Of a stretch of 64,000 nt of DNA, positions 23,720 to 34,834 are shown piece after piece. Below the pieces are notes generated by a model that was not told the origin of the DNA, did no database searches, and saw only the letters and a program-made list of their open reading frames with translations. The DNA is from Flavobacterium psychrophilum (lineage in GTDB: Bacteria; Bacteroidota; Bacteroidia; Flavobacteriales; Flavobacteriaceae): the NCBI GenBank assembly GCA_945890865.1, contig CAMDDB010000004.1, forward strand, positions 124,001 to 188,000, written 5' to 3'. The translations under genes were made by a program, and so were the position numbers. How positions within the stretch are numbered: the first letter of the stretch is position 1; each line of letters begins with the position of its first letter.

Positions 23720-24634
23720 TTAATCTCTAATTAAAGGCAAAGTTGAACAACGCAACAAGCCTTCTTGCTTGGCTATTTCGGCATACGGAATTTCTTCAAC
23801 GGTAAATCCTTGTTTTCGCAACCAATTATTCAAACGGGTAAAATTCTTTTCCGAAACAACTACATTGGGATTAATAGAAAAAATATTGGAATTCATGTGA
23901 TACATTTCTTCTCTTTCGATGTGAAACAAATTTTCTTTTCCAAATAATTTCAATAAAAACACATAATCTGCTTCCTCTCGAAAACCACTTTTGTAGATGA
24001 TTCCTTTATTATTTCCTAGGGGTTGAAAACAACAGTCTAAATGCAATGCATTGTCTCGTGGTTCTATTTTTGATTTTACTAAATCAAACTCTTTTACAAT
24101 TTTATTTGGGAATAATTCTTTGATATAGTTGACCCCTTGCCAATTTGTTCTGGCCGTGATATAATCTTTATAATCGGATCCTTTATACGTACCCACAAAA
24201 ATATAATCATTCCATAACATTACGTCACCGCCTTCAATATGCACTTCTTCAGGAGGGCGCACAACTTTGGTAGGATCGATTTGATCAATAATGTATTGAA
24301 TGGCATCTAATTCGCGTTCTCTATCGGGTAATATATTCGCTTTGATAAAAATATCATCTATAACAAACCCAATATCACGAGTAAAAATCTGATTGTAATT
24401 GGCAATGATTTCTGGACGAAACACTGTAACTCCATATTTTTGAAACACCTCATTAAAAGCCTGCATTTCTAGAACCATATCTGCTTCTATAGGATAGGTC
24501 CCCGCTTTTATGTGTTCTAATGATTTTGGATCATAGGCCTCTTCAATGGTGGGAGTTGGCCCATTACTAATGGCCGTACCCAATACCACGGCCCTCAATG
24601 GGGAAGTTTCGTTTTTTACATGTAATGACAACAT
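23720..24634 (-). CDS. Arginine deiminase/dimethylargininase-like hydrolase
   Basis: 304 residues of the pentein fold. Key positions are TRDIGF (85-90), the EGGD substrate motif (134-137) and a catalytic histidine in ALHLDCCF (H198). The C-terminal LLRCSTLPLIRD carries the catalytic cysteine (C296) and resembles the H-C-M-T-x-P end of arginine deiminases. The length is nearer to dimethylarginine dimethylaminohydrolase than to full arginine deiminase (about 400 residues). The likely reaction is removal of the guanidino nitrogen from arginine or a methylated or derived arginine, giving citrulline and an amine or ammonia. The following CtlX-like gene suggests citrulline or a related compound is handled next. 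The exact substrate is inference. Confidence 0.78.
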   Translation of the reverse strand: MLSLHVKNETSPLRAVVLGTAISNGPTPTIEEAYDPKSLEHIKAGTYPIEADMVLEMQAFNEVFQKYGVTVFRPEIIANYNQIFTRDIGFVIDDIFIKANILPDRERELDAIQYIIDQIDPTKVVRPPEEVHIEGGDVMLWNDYIFVGTYKGSDYKDYITARTNWQGVNYIKELFPNKIVKEFDLVKSKIEPRDNALHLDCCFQPLGNNKGIIYKSGFREEADYVFLLKLFGKENLFHIEREEMYHMNSNIFSINPNVVVSEKNFTRLNNWLRKQGFTVEEIPYAEIAKQEGLLRCSTLPLIRD

Positions 24635-24731
24635 ATTGGTGTATTTATACTGTGCTTATTGGTTTAGCTTGTAAGCAAATATAGGAAATTGAAATGAGAT
24701 AGTACAATCAAATTTGGGTTGTAAAATAAAA

Positions 24732-24751
24732 AACCCATCTTTCGATGGGTT
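24732..24751 (-). terminator. Terminator of gltA
   Basis: An 8-bp stem AACCCATC / GATGGGTT with loop TTTC reading on the plus strand, followed on the minus strand by TTTTTATTTTAC. It lies just after the citrate synthase stop at 24757. Confidence 0.88.
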
Positions 24752-24756
24752 GTAAA

Positions 24757-26040
24757 TTATCTGTTCTTTACGTCTTTAAAATCGCGTAAAGGATACCCAG
24801 TATAAACTTGTCTTGGACGTCCAATAGGTTCTTTATTGATACGCATTTCTTTCCATTGTGCAATCCAACCTGGTAAGCGACCAATAGCAAACAATACGGT
24901 GAACATCTCTACCGGAATTCCCATTGCACGATAAATAATTCCGGAATAGAAATCTACGTTTGGATATAAATTTCTTGATTTGAAATAGTCATCTTCTAAA
25001 GCTACTTTTTCCAACTGTTTTGCAATATCTAACAAAGGATCATCAACCCCTAAAGCAGTCAAAACATCATCTGCCGCTTTTTTTATAATAGTAGCTCTTG
25101 GGTCGAAATTTTTATAAACACGGTGTCCAAATCCCATCAAACGGAACGGATCATCTTTATCTTTTGCTTTTAAAACAAATTTGGCTACATCACCACCATT
25201 ATTATGAATTTCTTGCAACATTTCTAACACCGCTTGATTAGCTCCCCCATGAAGTGGTCCCCATAAGGCAGAAACACCTGCTGAAATAGAAGCAAATAAT
25301 CCCGCATGAGAAGAACCTACTATACGTACAGTAGAAGTGGAACAGTTTTGTTCGTGATCGGCGTGAAGGATAAATAATTTATCTAATGCCGCTACCACTT
25401 TAGGATCTGATTTGTATGGTCCAGTAGGCAATTCAAACATCAAACGCATAAAGTTTTCTACATACCCTTTGTTGTTATCATAATAATTTAAAGGAAACCC
25501 CATAGATTTTCTATAGGTCCAAGTTGCAATTACTAGGAATTTACCTATTGTTTTACAAACGGCCTCATACATTTCTTTTTCATTGTGAGGATTGACCGAC
25601 TTTGGATTGAAAGCTGTTAATGCACTTGTTAATGAAGCTAACACACCCATTGGATGCGCTGTTTTTGGAAAACCATCAATAATGTTTTTCATTTCTTCAT
25701 TGACTAAGGTATACTTACGAATATCATTTTCGAATTTTTCTAATTGAGCAGTAGTAGGCAATTCTCCAAAAATTAATAAGTAAGAAACTTCCATGAAATT
25801 AGCTTTGTCGGCTAGATCTTCGATAGCATATCCTCTATATCGAAGGATTCCTTCTTCTCCATCTAAAAAAGTAATTTCACTTGTACAAGATCCTGAATTT
25901 TTGTATCCTGGATCGATAGTTATAGCACCAGATGCACTACGTAATTTGTCGATGTCGATAGCTACCTCATTTTCAGTTCCTACGATAACAGGAAACTCAT
26001 ACCTTTTGCCATCAAGTTCTAATACTGCAATATTTGACAT
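24757..26040 (-). CDS. gltA: Citrate synthase
   Basis: 427 residues, the usual length of the bacterial hexameric type II enzyme. It condenses acetyl-CoA and oxaloacetate to citrate in the TCA cycle. Motifs are SSHAGLFASISAGVSALWGPLHGGANQ-type active-site text (in two parts around residues 245-275), MGFGHRVYKNFDPRA with the second catalytic histidine, and the catalytic aspartate region VDFYSGIIYRAMGIP. The N-terminal ISCS-like start seen in E. coli GltA (IDPGYKNSGSCTSEITFLDGEEG) is present. It is a single-gene unit with its own terminator, downstream of eno. Confidence 0.97.
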   Translation of the reverse strand: MSNIAVLELDGKRYEFPVIVGTENEVAIDIDKLRSASGAITIDPGYKNSGSCTSEITFLDGEEGILRYRGYAIEDLADKANFMEVSYLLIFGELPTTAQLEKFENDIRKYTLVNEEMKNIIDGFPKTAHPMGVLASLTSALTAFNPKSVNPHNEKEMYEAVCKTIGKFLVIATWTYRKSMGFPLNYYDNNKGYVENFMRLMFELPTGPYKSDPKVVAALDKLFILHADHEQNCSTSTVRIVGSSHAGLFASISAGVSALWGPLHGGANQAVLEMLQEIHNNGGDVAKFVLKAKDKDDPFRLMGFGHRVYKNFDPRATIIKKAADDVLTALGVDDPLLDIAKQLEKVALEDDYFKSRNLYPNVDFYSGIIYRAMGIPVEMFTVLFAIGRLPGWIAQWKEMRINKEPIGRPRQVYTGYPLRDFKDVKNR

Positions 26041-26151
26041 ATATTTATTGGATATTATATTAACTATTTTATGTAATATGCGAATTTAACAATTAATACG
26101 GAAACGATAAAGAAAATAACATTATTTTATGGTTAATTACTATACATAAAA

Positions 26152-26181
26152 AACCTCTCAAAATTATCATCTTGAGAGGTT
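26152..26181 (-). terminator. Terminator of eno
   Basis: A 10-bp stem AACCTCTCAA / TTGAGAGGTT with a 10-nt loop, followed on the minus strand by TTTTATG. It is 67 nt after the eno stop. Confidence 0.82.
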
Positions 26182-26247
26182 AACTATTTTTGTACTAAAC
26201 CTAACCTTCCCCATTACAAAGTAAAAGTGTTTAGGATAGGTTGCGTA

Positions 26248-27549
<1,302 letters not shown>

Positions 27550-27580
27550 TTATTTATAGTTAGTATTTTAAGAATAATAA

Positions 27581-27588
27581 CAAATTTA
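27581..27588 (-). promoter_or_regulatory. -7 box of eno
   Basis: TAAATTTG on the minus strand, a perfect TAnnTTTG, with a leader of about 30 nt to the ATG at 27543. The nearest upstream TTG is only 15 nt away, so the -33 element is uncertain. Confidence 0.55.
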
Positions 27589-27643
27589 AAACTTAAAATT
27601 GAACAATATTCTGAAATTCAAAAAACTTATAAACGATAACGTT

Positions 27644-28753
27644 TTAGTTGCTTGCAGATTTTATATTTTCGATAAATTGATCAAATAAATAGCTAGAATC
27701 GTGAGGTCCTGGACTCGCTTCTGGGTGGTATTGCACAGAAAAACAATTCTTGGATTTCATACGCATACCTGCTACAGTTCCATCATTCAAGTGTTCGTGT
27801 GTCAATTCAAAATCGGGATGGTTATCTAAGGCTTCGCGCACTATGGCAAATCCATGATTTTGAGAGGTGATTTCACCTTTTCCGGTAAGAATATTTTTTA
27901 CAGGATGATTGATTCCACGATGACCATTGAACATCTTATAGGTCGAAATTCCATTGGCTAAACCAATAATTTGGTGCCCTAAGCAAATTCCGAATAAAGG
28001 TTTATTTTCATTTAATATTTTTTTGGCTACTTCTTGAGCTGAAACCAGTGGTTCTGGATCACCAGGTCCATTAGACAAAAAATAACCATCTGGATTGAAT
28101 GCTTTCAATTCTTCAAACGAGGCATTGTAAGGAAATACTTTAATATAACAATCTCTTTGAGACAGATTGCGTAATATATTGGTTTTGATTCCTAAATCTA
28201 GGGCAGAAATTTTATACTTAGCCGTTTTATCTCCGAAGAAATAGGGTTCAGTGGTTGATACTTTAGAAGCTAATTCTAAGCCGTTCATTTCGGGAACCTT
28301 AGCTAATTTAACTTTTAGTTCTTCGATTGGGGTTCCATCGGTACAAATAACCGCATTCATGGCACCATTATCTCGAATGTAACTCACTAAGGCTCTTGTG
28401 TCGACATCTGAAATAACGATAAGATTTTGTTTTTTCAAATAGTCAAATAAACTTTCTGAAGCATCTTCACGAGAGTAATTAAAGCTAAAATTTTTACAAA
28501 CCAATCCTGAAATTTTCACTGAATCGGATTCCACTTCTTTTTCATTGATACCATAGTTTCCAATGTGCGCATTGGTGGTAACCATGATTTGACCAAAGTA
28601 GGAAGGATCGGTAAAAATTTCTTGATAGCCTGTAGTTCCTGTGTTGAAAGCTACTTCTCCAAAAGTAACTCCTTCGATTCCGATAGATTTGCCGTGAAAA
28701 ATAGTTCCGTCTTTTAGCAATAAAACGGCTTTAGCTCGATTGTTGTATTTCAT
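27644..28753 (-). CDS. carA: Carbamoyl-phosphate synthase small subunit
   Basis: 369 residues from the ATG at 28753. It is the glutamine amidotransferase subunit, which feeds ammonia to CarB for carbamoyl phosphate in arginine and pyrimidine synthesis. The N-terminal CarA domain (AVLLLKDGTIFHGKSIG, FNTGTTGYQEIFTDPSYFGQ) is followed by a class I amidotransferase domain with GICLGHQIIGLANG (catalytic cysteine) and QYHPEASPGPHDS (catalytic histidine). A promoter with both boxes lies 22 nt upstream, and an ATG at 28777 overlaps that promoter, so 28753 is preferred. carB is not adjacent in this window. Confidence 0.96.
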   Translation of the reverse strand: MKYNNRAKAVLLLKDGTIFHGKSIGIEGVTFGEVAFNTGTTGYQEIFTDPSYFGQIMVTTNAHIGNYGINEKEVESDSVKISGLVCKNFSFNYSREDASESLFDYLKKQNLIVISDVDTRALVSYIRDNGAMNAVICTDGTPIEELKVKLAKVPEMNGLELASKVSTTEPYFFGDKTAKYKISALDLGIKTNILRNLSQRDCYIKVFPYNASFEELKAFNPDGYFLSNGPGDPEPLVSAQEVAKKILNENKPLFGICLGHQIIGLANGISTYKMFNGHRGINHPVKNILTGKGEITSQNHGFAIVREALDNHPDFELTHEHLNDGTVAGMRMKSKNCFSVQYHPEASPGPHDSSYLFDQFIENIKSASN

Positions 28754-28774
28754 TGTACTGCGTTGTTGTGGTTG

Positions 28775-28805
28775 CAAATTTAGTTATAAAAGTTGTTTTT
28801 TTCAA
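28775..28805 (-). promoter_or_regulatory. Promoter of carA
   Basis: On the minus strand TTG (28803-28805), 20 nt, and TAAATTTG (28775-28782), matching both Bacteroidota boxes. It sets the start at 28753 with a leader of about 15 nt. Confidence 0.75.
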
Positions 28806-28831
28806 CTGTTTAATTCGTAAAAGCAAAAAAA

Positions 28832-28860
28832 AAGGATAAACTTAAAAAAAGTCTATCCTT
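28832..28860 (-). terminator. Terminator at the end of the ribosomal superoperon
   Basis: Arms AAGGATAAACTT and AAGTCTATCCTT pair except at one position, with an A-rich loop, and are followed on the minus strand by a T-run. It is just after the rplQ stop (28888). Confidence 0.8.
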
Positions 28861-28887
28861 ATTATTTTCACATGAATGGTTTCATGA

Positions 28888-29397
28888 TTATTCTGTAGCT
28901 TCTGTTGTTGAAGAAGTCTCTTCCGTTTGATCGACAACAGTTGTGTCGGCTACTGGAGCTTCAGGAGTACCTTCTGCTTTTTTCACTTTTCCACGACGAG
29001 TTGTTTTCTTCACTTCTTTTTTACCACCGTTATAGATTGTATTAAAATCTACTAATTCTATCATTGCCATATCAGCGTTATCTCCTAAACGATTTCCTAA
29101 TTTGATGATACGTGTGTATCCTCCTGGACGGTCACCTACTTTAGCAGCAACTTCTCTGAACAATTCAGTAACAGCATATTTATCTCTTAGGTAAGAGAAA
29201 ACTGTACGACGATTGTGAGTAGTATCTTCTTTTGATTTTGTAACTAATGGTTCAACAAATTGTTTTAAAGCTTTAGCTTTAGCAACAGTAGTATTGATAC
29301 GTTTATGTTCGATTAAAGAACAAGCCATATTTGCTAACATAGCTCTTCTGTGTCCTTTTTGTCTACTTAAATGATTGAATTTTTTTCCGTGTCTCAT
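28888..29397 (-). CDS. rplQ: 50S ribosomal protein L17
   Basis: 169 residues. The N-terminal 120 residues are the conserved L17 domain ([20 protein letters not shown], then [16 protein letters not shown] and [17 protein letters not shown]). The last 50 or so are a basic then acidic tail ([13 protein letters not shown], later [14 protein letters not shown]) that is longer than in E. coli (127 residues) and common in Bacteroidota. It is the last gene of the superoperon, 61 nt after rpoA. Confidence 0.97.
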   Translation of the reverse strand: MRHGKKFNHLSRQKGHRRAMLANMACSLIEHKRINTTVAKAKALKQFVEPLVTKSKEDTTHNRRTVFSYLRDKYAVTELFREVAAKVGDRPGGYTRIIKLGNRLGDNADMAMIELVDFNTIYNGGKKEVKKTTRRGKVKKAEGTPEAPVADTTVVDQTEETSSTTEATE

Positions 29398-29458
29398 GAC
29401 GTATATTATTTATCTTCATCTTGCATCAATCCGTAAAGGAGCGCAAAATATGAAGCAA

Positions 29459-30451
29459 TTACTCTTTATCTAATTTATATTTAGTTAAATCCATTCCAAA
29501 AGTTAGGTTTTTATTTGCCACTAACTCATCTAATTCAGTTAATGATTTTTTACCAAAATTACGGAACTTCATTAGGTCGTTTTTGTTGAAAGAAACCAAA
29601 TCTCCTAAGGTATCCACTTCCGCTGCTTTTAAGCAATTTAATGCTCTAACAGATAAGTCCATATCTACTAATTTAGTTTTCAATAATTGTCTCATATGAA
29701 GTGATTCTTCATCGTAAGACTCAGTTTGAGCAATTTCATCTGCCTCAAGCGTAATTCTTTCATCAGAAAACAACATAAAGTGTTGTATCAACGTCTTAGC
29801 GGCTTCAGTTAATGCATCTTTAGGATGAATAGATCCATCTGTAATGATTTCAAAAACTAATTTTTCGTAATCTGTTTTTTGTTCCACACGGAAATTCTCA
29901 ATAGAATATTTTACATTCTTTACTGGAGTGTAAATAGAATCTGTAAAAATAGTTCCTATTGGAGCATTTGATTTTTTGTTCTCTTCTGCAGGAACATAAC
30001 CTCTACCTTTTTCGATAGAAAGCTCCAAGTTTAGCGTAGTTTTACTATCTAAATTGCAGATTACTAAATCAGGATTTAACACTTGAAAACCAGAGATGAA
30101 TTTTTGAAAATCACCTGCAGTAATCTTGTCTTTTCCTGAAAGAGAGATAGAAACAGATTCGTTATCAATATCTTCAATTTGACGTTTGAAACGTACTTGT
30201 TTAAGATTTAAGATAATTTCTGTTACATCTTCAACTACACCAGAAATGGTAGAGAACTCATGTTCTACTCCTTCAATTCTTACAGATGTAATTGCATATC
30301 CTTCAAGAGAAGAAAGTAAAACTCTTCTAAGTGCATTACCAACAGTCAATCCATAACCAGGTTCTAAAGGTCTAAATTCGAATTTACCTTCAAAATCGGT
30401 GGAATCGATCATGATAACTTTATCGGGCTTTTGAAAATTAAATATTGCCAT
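29459..30451 (-). CDS. rpoA: DNA-directed RNA polymerase subunit alpha
   Basis: 330 residues from the ATG at 30451 ([16 protein letters not shown]); a frame extension of 6 codons upstream is not used in the family. The N-terminal dimerisation domain has [20 protein letters not shown], followed by a linker (about 230-245) and the C-terminal domain with [23 protein letters not shown] and [13 protein letters not shown], which binds UP elements and activators. It is located between rpsD (21 nt upstream) and rplQ, as in most bacteria. Confidence 0.98.
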   Translation of the reverse strand: MAIFNFQKPDKVIMIDSTDFEGKFEFRPLEPGYGLTVGNALRRVLLSSLEGYAITSVRIEGVEHEFSTISGVVEDVTEIILNLKQVRFKRQIEDIDNESVSISLSGKDKITAGDFQKFISGFQVLNPDLVICNLDSKTTLNLELSIEKGRGYVPAEENKKSNAPIGTIFTDSIYTPVKNVKYSIENFRVEQKTDYEKLVFEIITDGSIHPKDALTEAAKTLIQHFMLFSDERITLEADEIAQTESYDEESLHMRQLLKTKLVDMDLSVRALNCLKAAEVDTLGDLVSFNKNDLMKFRNFGKKSLTELDELVANKNLTFGMDLTKYKLDKE

Positions 30452-30472
30452 ACTTTCGACTAGTGTCAATTA

Positions 30473-31078
30473 TTATTTGTTATACAACTCAACGATTAGT
30501 TGTTCTTTAATATTTTCTGGTATTTGAAGTCTTTGAGGTACAGAAACGAAAGTACCTTCTTTTAAATCATTGTTCCAAGTAATCCACTCATAAACTTGAG
30601 AGGCACTAGCTAAAGAACGATCGATGGCTTCAATAGATTTAGATTTTTCACGAACCGCTACTTTGTCACCTGCTTTTAGGTGATAAGAAGGAACGTTAAC
30701 CAATTCACCATTAACAGTGATGTGTCTGTGAACTACTATTTGACGTGCAGCTCTACGAGAAGGAGCAATACCCATTCTGTATACCACATTATCTAAACGA
30801 GCTTCACACAATTGAAGTAAAATTTCACCTGTTACTCCAGAAGCAGCAGATGCTTTTTTAAATAAATTTCTGAATTGTTTTTCTAGAATTCCGTAAGTGT
30901 ACTTCGCTTTTTGCTTTTCCATTAACTGAACTGCATATTCCGATTTTTTACCTCTCTTTTTAGCCAAACCATGTTGCCCTGGAGGGTAATTTCTTTTTTC
31001 GAAGGCTTTGTCTTCTCCGAATATTGCTTCGCCAAATTTACGAGCAATTTTTGTTTTTGGACCAGTATATCTTGCCAT
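30473..31078 (-). CDS. rpsD: 30S ribosomal protein S4
   Basis: 201 residues. It is a primary 16S rRNA binder that starts 30S assembly and in several bacteria represses its own operon. The start is [20 protein letters not shown], and an S4 RNA-binding domain ([27 protein letters not shown]) is visible. No zinc-finger cysteines are present in the N-terminal part. It is preceded by an 84-nt gap that contains an attenuator-like hairpin with a U-tract. Confidence 0.98.
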   Translation of the reverse strand: MARYTGPKTKIARKFGEAIFGEDKAFEKRNYPPGQHGLAKKRGKKSEYAVQLMEKQKAKYTYGILEKQFRNLFKKASAASGVTGEILLQLCEARLDNVVYRMGIAPSRRAARQIVVHRHITVNGELVNVPSYHLKAGDKVAVREKSKSIEAIDRSLASASQVYEWITWNNDLKEGTFVSVPQRLQIPENIKEQLIVELYNK

Positions 31079-31080
31079 TT

Positions 31081-31148
31081 TAAAAAAATTAAAAAAGGTA
31101 GGAATTATGAATTCAGGTCTATATCCTTCGATAATTATAAACCTACCT
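31081..31148 (-). promoter_or_regulatory. Attenuator-like hairpin and U-tract before rpsD
   Basis: On the minus strand AGGTAGG and, after a short bulge, AATTAT pair with ATAATT and CCTACCT across a loop of about 20 nt, giving some 13 bp in total. The second arm runs directly into TTTTTTAATTTTTTT, and then the rpsD start codon (31078). This is the form of an intrinsic terminator placed inside the operon just before S4, a known autoregulatory protein. No -7 box is seen in the gap. Confidence 0.6.
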
Positions 31149-31162
31149 ATGTTATACTTAAA

Positions 31163-31546
31163 TTATACTCTTCTTCTTTTCGGAGGACGACATCCGTTGT
31201 GTGGCATTGGAGTTACATCAATGATTTCTGTAACTTCAACTCCAGAATTATGGATTGATCTAATAGCAGATTCTCTACCATTTCCTGGACCTTTCACATA
31301 CACTTTAACTTTTTTTAGTCCAGCTTCAAGAGCTACTTTACTACAATCTTCTGCTGCCATTTGAGCGGCATAAGGCGTATTCTTTTTAGAACCTCTGAAG
31401 CCCATTTTACCAGCTGAAGACCAAGAAATTACTTCACCTTTCTTATTGGTTAAAGAAATGATGATGTTGTTAAAAGTAGCATTAATATGCGCTTCACCCG
31501 AAGATTCAACGATAACTTTACGTTTTTTTGCAGTTGCTTTAGCCAT
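31163..31546 (-). CDS. rpsK: 30S ribosomal protein S11
   Basis: 127 residues, the usual length. It forms part of the 30S platform near the Shine-Dalgarno helix of 16S rRNA. It has a lysine-rich start ([20 protein letters not shown]) and a conserved end [30 protein letters not shown] tail. It lies 11 nt after rpsM. Confidence 0.98.
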   Translation of the reverse strand: MAKATAKKRKVIVESSGEAHINATFNNIIISLTNKKGEVISWSSAGKMGFRGSKKNTPYAAQMAAEDCSKVALEAGLKKVKVYVKGPGNGRESAIRSIHNSGVEVTEIIDVTPMPHNGCRPPKRRRV

Positions 31547-31557
31547 ATTATTACTTA

Positions 31558-31932
31558 TTATTTAGTTGCTTTTTTCTTGTTAGCAACAGTTTTTCTCTTA
31601 CCTTTTCTAGTTCTAGAATTGTTTTTAGTTCTTTGACCTCTCAATGGAAGTCCAGCTCTATGGCGAATACCTCTTTGACATCCGATATCCATTAAACGTT
31701 TGATGTTTAATTGAATTTCTGAACGCAATTCTCCTTCAATTTTAAAATATGACACGGCATCACGGATTGCTCCGATCTCGTCGTCATTCCAATCTTGAAC
31801 TTTCTTGTCTTCGCTCACTTGAGCTTTAGCTAAAATATCTTTAGCTCTGCTTTTACCAATACCAAATATGTATGTTAAAGCAATGATTCCTCTTTTCTGT
31901 TTAGGTATATCTACCCCTGCAATTCTTGCCAT
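31558..31932 (-). CDS. rpsM: 30S ribosomal protein S13
   Basis: 124 residues. It lies in the 30S head and contacts the P-site tRNA and the 50S subunit. The start is [21 protein letters not shown] and the HhH region [13 protein letters not shown] is followed by the basic C-terminal [20 protein letters not shown]. It follows rpmJ by 2 nt. Confidence 0.98.
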   Translation of the reverse strand: MARIAGVDIPKQKRGIIALTYIFGIGKSRAKDILAKAQVSEDKKVQDWNDDEIGAIRDAVSYFKIEGELRSEIQLNIKRLMDIGCQRGIRHRAGLPLRGQRTKNNSRTRKGKRKTVANKKKATK

Positions 31933-31934
31933 AA

Positions 31935-32051
31935 TTATCCTTGTCTTTGTTTAAATCTAGGATTCTTTTTGTTAATAACGTATAATCTTCCTTTTCTACG
32001 TACAATAATGCACTCGGCACTTCTCTTTTTAACTGATGCTCTTACTTTCAT
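31935..32051 (-). CDS. rpmJ: 50S ribosomal protein L36, zinc-free type
   Basis: 38 residues: it starts [20 protein letters not shown] and ends NPRFKQRQG. The usual zinc ribbon of L36 (C-x2-C, then C-x4-H) is absent: only one cysteine remains and the histidine position is F. It is therefore the C-minus form, which does not need zinc. It sits between infA (10 nt) and rpsM (2 nt), as expected in this operon. Confidence 0.95.
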
Positions 32052-32061
32052 TTTAATAGCT

Positions 32062-32277
32062 TTAGTATCTATAAGTAATTCTTGCTTTAGACAAATCGTA
32101 AGGACTCATTTCAAGTTTTACCTTGTCACCTGGTAGTAATTTAATATAATGCATACGCATTTTACCAGAAATATGAGCAATTACAACATGTCCGTTTTCT
32201 AACTCTACACGAAACATAGCATTTGACAATGCTTCAATAATTGTTCCGTCTTGTTCTATTGCTGATTGCTTTGCCAT
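32062..32277 (-). CDS. infA: Translation initiation factor IF-1
   Basis: 71 residues forming one S1-like OB fold. It occupies the A site of the 30S subunit during initiation. The sequence [26 protein letters not shown], then [23 protein letters not shown], is typical. It is 5 nt after secY. Confidence 0.98.
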   Translation of the reverse strand: MAKQSAIEQDGTIIEALSNAMFRVELENGHVVIAHISGKMRMHYIKLLPGDKVKLEMSPYDLSKARITYRY

Positions 32278-32282
32278 AAAAA

Positions 32283-33629
32283 TTAAGCTACTGCTTTTCT
32301 ATTTTTACCACTTTTCATCAAACCATCATAGTGTTTATTCAATAAATAAGAATTTATTTGTTGAATAGTGTCTATTGCAACACCAACCATGATTAACAAA
32401 GAAGTACCACCATAAAAATAACCCCAGGCACCTTGAACTCCAAGTAAACTTACTGCTACCGCTGGGAACACAGCAATTAAAGCAAGAAATAACGAACCTG
32501 GAAAGGTAATTAATGACATTATTTTATCTAGGTAATCTCCGGTTTCAATTCCTGGTTTAACCCCTGGAATAAATCCACCACTTCTTTTCAAATCATCAGC
32601 CATTTTGTTGGTAGGCACTGTAATTGCGGTGTAAAAATAGGTAAAAACTACAATTAACAAAGCAAATACAATATTATAAACCAAACCAAATGGATCATTA
32701 AACATTGCTGCTAATGAAAGTGCACTATCCGATTTTGATAAACCAGAAACCGCAGCCGGTATAAACATTATTGCTTGAGCAAAAATGATCGGCATAACAC
32801 CTGATGCATTTAATTTCAAAGGAATAAATTGTCTATTTCCTCCCATCATGTCTTGTTCAAAATCGCCAGAAACGGTACGTCTAGCATACTGAACTGGAAT
32901 TTTTCTAACAGCCATTACTAATAAGATACAAGCAATAATTACTAAGAACCAAAGTATTAATTCAATTACAATCATTAAAGGACCTCCATTTGTTTGAGCG
33001 GTTCTTGATGAAAACTCTTGAATAAATGCTTGTGGCATTCTCGCAATAATACCTACCATAATTAATAATGAAATACCATTACCAATACCTTTGTCGGTAA
33101 TTTTTTCTCCTAACCACATCGCAAAAATAGTTCCTGTAACTAAAATAAGTACAGAAGAAAATAAGAATGGGAAAGAACCTGCTCCTAACATGAATGCCTC
33201 TCCAGGCAATGTGTTGTATAAGTTATAGATATAACCCGGACCTTGAACTAGTGTGATTAAGATCGTTAACCATCTTGTAATTTGGTTAATTTTCTTTCTA
33301 CCACTTTCACCATCTTTTTGTAATTTTTGCAAATACGGTACTGCAATTCCCATTAATTGAACAACAATAGAAGCAGAAATATACGGCATGATCCCTAATG
33401 CAAAAACAGAAGCTTGCGAAAAAGCACCTCCTGTAAATACATTGATTAACCATCCAATACCTTCATTAGTTTGGTTTGTAAGATTTGTCAATTTAGTAGC
33501 ATCAATACCAGGAAGCGTTACTTGTGCGCCAAAACGGTACACTAATAACAATCCAAGAGTCAATAAAATTCTATTTTTTAACTCTTCAATTTTCCAAACG
33601 TTGATGAATGAATCTATAAATTTCTTCAT
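32283..33629 (-). CDS. secY: Preprotein translocase subunit SecY
   Basis: 448 residues with ten predicted membrane helices. It is the channel of the Sec translocon in the inner membrane. The sequence shows the N-terminal [27 protein letters not shown], the plug-containing first loop, [16 protein letters not shown] in helix 2, and the cytosolic loops with [25 protein letters not shown] and [12 protein letters not shown]. It is 13 nt after rplO. Confidence 0.98.
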   Translation of the reverse strand: MKKFIDSFINVWKIEELKNRILLTLGLLLVYRFGAQVTLPGIDATKLTNLTNQTNEGIGWLINVFTGGAFSQASVFALGIMPYISASIVVQLMGIAVPYLQKLQKDGESGRKKINQITRWLTILITLVQGPGYIYNLYNTLPGEAFMLGAGSFPFLFSSVLILVTGTIFAMWLGEKITDKGIGNGISLLIMVGIIARMPQAFIQEFSSRTAQTNGGPLMIVIELILWFLVIIACILLVMAVRKIPVQYARRTVSGDFEQDMMGGNRQFIPLKLNASGVMPIIFAQAIMFIPAAVSGLSKSDSALSLAAMFNDPFGLVYNIVFALLIVVFTYFYTAITVPTNKMADDLKRSGGFIPGVKPGIETGDYLDKIMSLITFPGSLFLALIAVFPAVAVSLLGVQGAWGYFYGGTSLLIMVGVAIDTIQQINSYLLNKHYDGLMKSGKNRKAVA

Positions 33630-33642
33630 TTTACTAAAAGGA

Positions 33643-34095
33643 TTATAATGTTACAGCTTCACCACCAGCAGCTTCAATTGCTGCTTTAGCAGATGCAGTA
33701 AATTTGTGAGCACTTACTTTAAGCTTTGTTTTAAGCTCACCTCTTCCTAAAATCTTTACTAAGCTATTTTTGGTAGCTAAACGAGTGTCAACATATACAG
33801 TAAAATCTACTGTATCTGAAACTACTCCGTTTTCTACTAATAATTGTAATGAATCAAGGTTAATTCCTTGATATTCTACTCTATTAATATTCTTGAAACC
33901 AAACTTAGGTACGCGTCTTTGAAGTGGCATTTGACCACCTTCAAAACCAATTTTCTTTGAATATCCAGAACGAGACTTAGCTCCTTTGTGTCCGCGTGAA
34001 GCAGTACCACCTTTACCAGAACCTTCTCCTCTACCTACTCGCTTATTTTGGTTGTGAACCGAACCTTCAGCTGGTTGTAAGTTACTTAAATTCAT
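33643..34095 (-). CDS. rplO: 50S ribosomal protein L15
   Basis: 150 residues. The start [20 protein letters not shown] and the glycine/arginine-rich [20 protein letters not shown] extension reach into 23S rRNA. The globular C-terminal part is conserved ([11 protein letters not shown]). It is 12 nt after rpmD. Confidence 0.98.
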   Translation of the reverse strand: MNLSNLQPAEGSVHNQNKRVGRGEGSGKGGTASRGHKGAKSRSGYSKKIGFEGGQMPLQRRVPKFGFKNINRVEYQGINLDSLQLLVENGVVSDTVDFTVYVDTRLATKNSLVKILGRGELKTKLKVSAHKFTASAKAAIEAAGGEAVTL

Positions 34096-34107
34096 AACTG
34101 TATAGTG

Positions 34108-34290
34108 TTATTTAGTTTCTTCAATAGAAACTAAGTGTTTAACTTTATTTACCATTCCAAGGATAGCAGGATTTGCATCATGCTCAACAACTTGTCCCAT
34201 TTTACGAAGACCTAAAGCTTCCAAAGTTCTCTTTTGATCAAGAGGACAATTGATTTTACTTCTTACTTGTTTTACTTTTAATTTTGCCAT
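34108..34290 (-). CDS. rpmD: 50S ribosomal protein L30
   Basis: 60 residues, the normal bacterial length. A ferredoxin-like fold with the conserved KVKQVRSKINCPLDQKRTLE and ALGLRKMGQVVEH is visible. It lies between rpsE and rplO. Confidence 0.97.
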   Translation of the reverse strand: MAKLKVKQVRSKINCPLDQKRTLEALGLRKMGQVVEHDANPAILGMVNKVKHLVSIEETK

Positions 34291-34303
34291 GATTTCCTGT
34301 TAA

Positions 34304-34828
34304 TTAACCTTTGAATACTTTTTCTAAAGATACTCCTCTTTGTTTCGCAATTGTTAATGCACTTCTCATTTGTAATAAAGCATCAAAAGTAGCTTTTACC
34401 ACATTGTGAGGGTTTGATGAACCTTGTGATTTAGATAATACATCGTGTACTCCTACAGATTCTAACACCGCACGAACAGCACCACCAGCAATAACTCCGG
34501 TACCGTGTGAAGCCGGCATTAAAAATACTCTAGCACCACCAAATTTACCTTTTTGCTCATGAGGTACAGATTGTCCTTGAAGAGGAATTCTCACAAGATT
34601 TTTCTTTGCATCTTCTACTGCTTTTGCAATAGCTTCAGAAACGTCTTTAGATTTTCCTAATCCATGACCTACTACACCGTTTTCATCACCAACTACTACG
34701 ATAGCAGAAAAACCAAATGCTCTACCTCCTTTAGTAACTTTAGTAACACGATTTACACTCACCAAACGGTCTTTCAATTCAAGACCTCCTGGTTTTACAA
34801 TCTCTACGTTTTTATAATTATGATACAT
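34304..34828 (-). CDS. rpsE: 30S ribosomal protein S5
   Basis: 174 residues. It affects decoding fidelity and lies at the mRNA entry site. The double-stranded RNA-binding-like N-domain ([25 protein letters not shown]) and the C-domain with [23 protein letters not shown] are present. It is 6 nt after rplR. Confidence 0.98.
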   Translation of the reverse strand: MYHNYKNVEIVKPGGLELKDRLVSVNRVTKVTKGGRAFGFSAIVVVGDENGVVGHGLGKSKDVSEAIAKAVEDAKKNLVRIPLQGQSVPHEQKGKFGGARVFLMPASHGTGVIAGGAVRAVLESVGVHDVLSKSQGSSNPHNVVKATFDALLQMRSALTIAKQRGVSLEKVFKG

Positions 34829-34834
34829 AATATC

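Noticed and set aside
28754..28777. An ATG at 28777 as the start of carA
   Set aside because: It overlaps the carA -7 box, and the extra residues (MQPQQRST) are not typical of the family.
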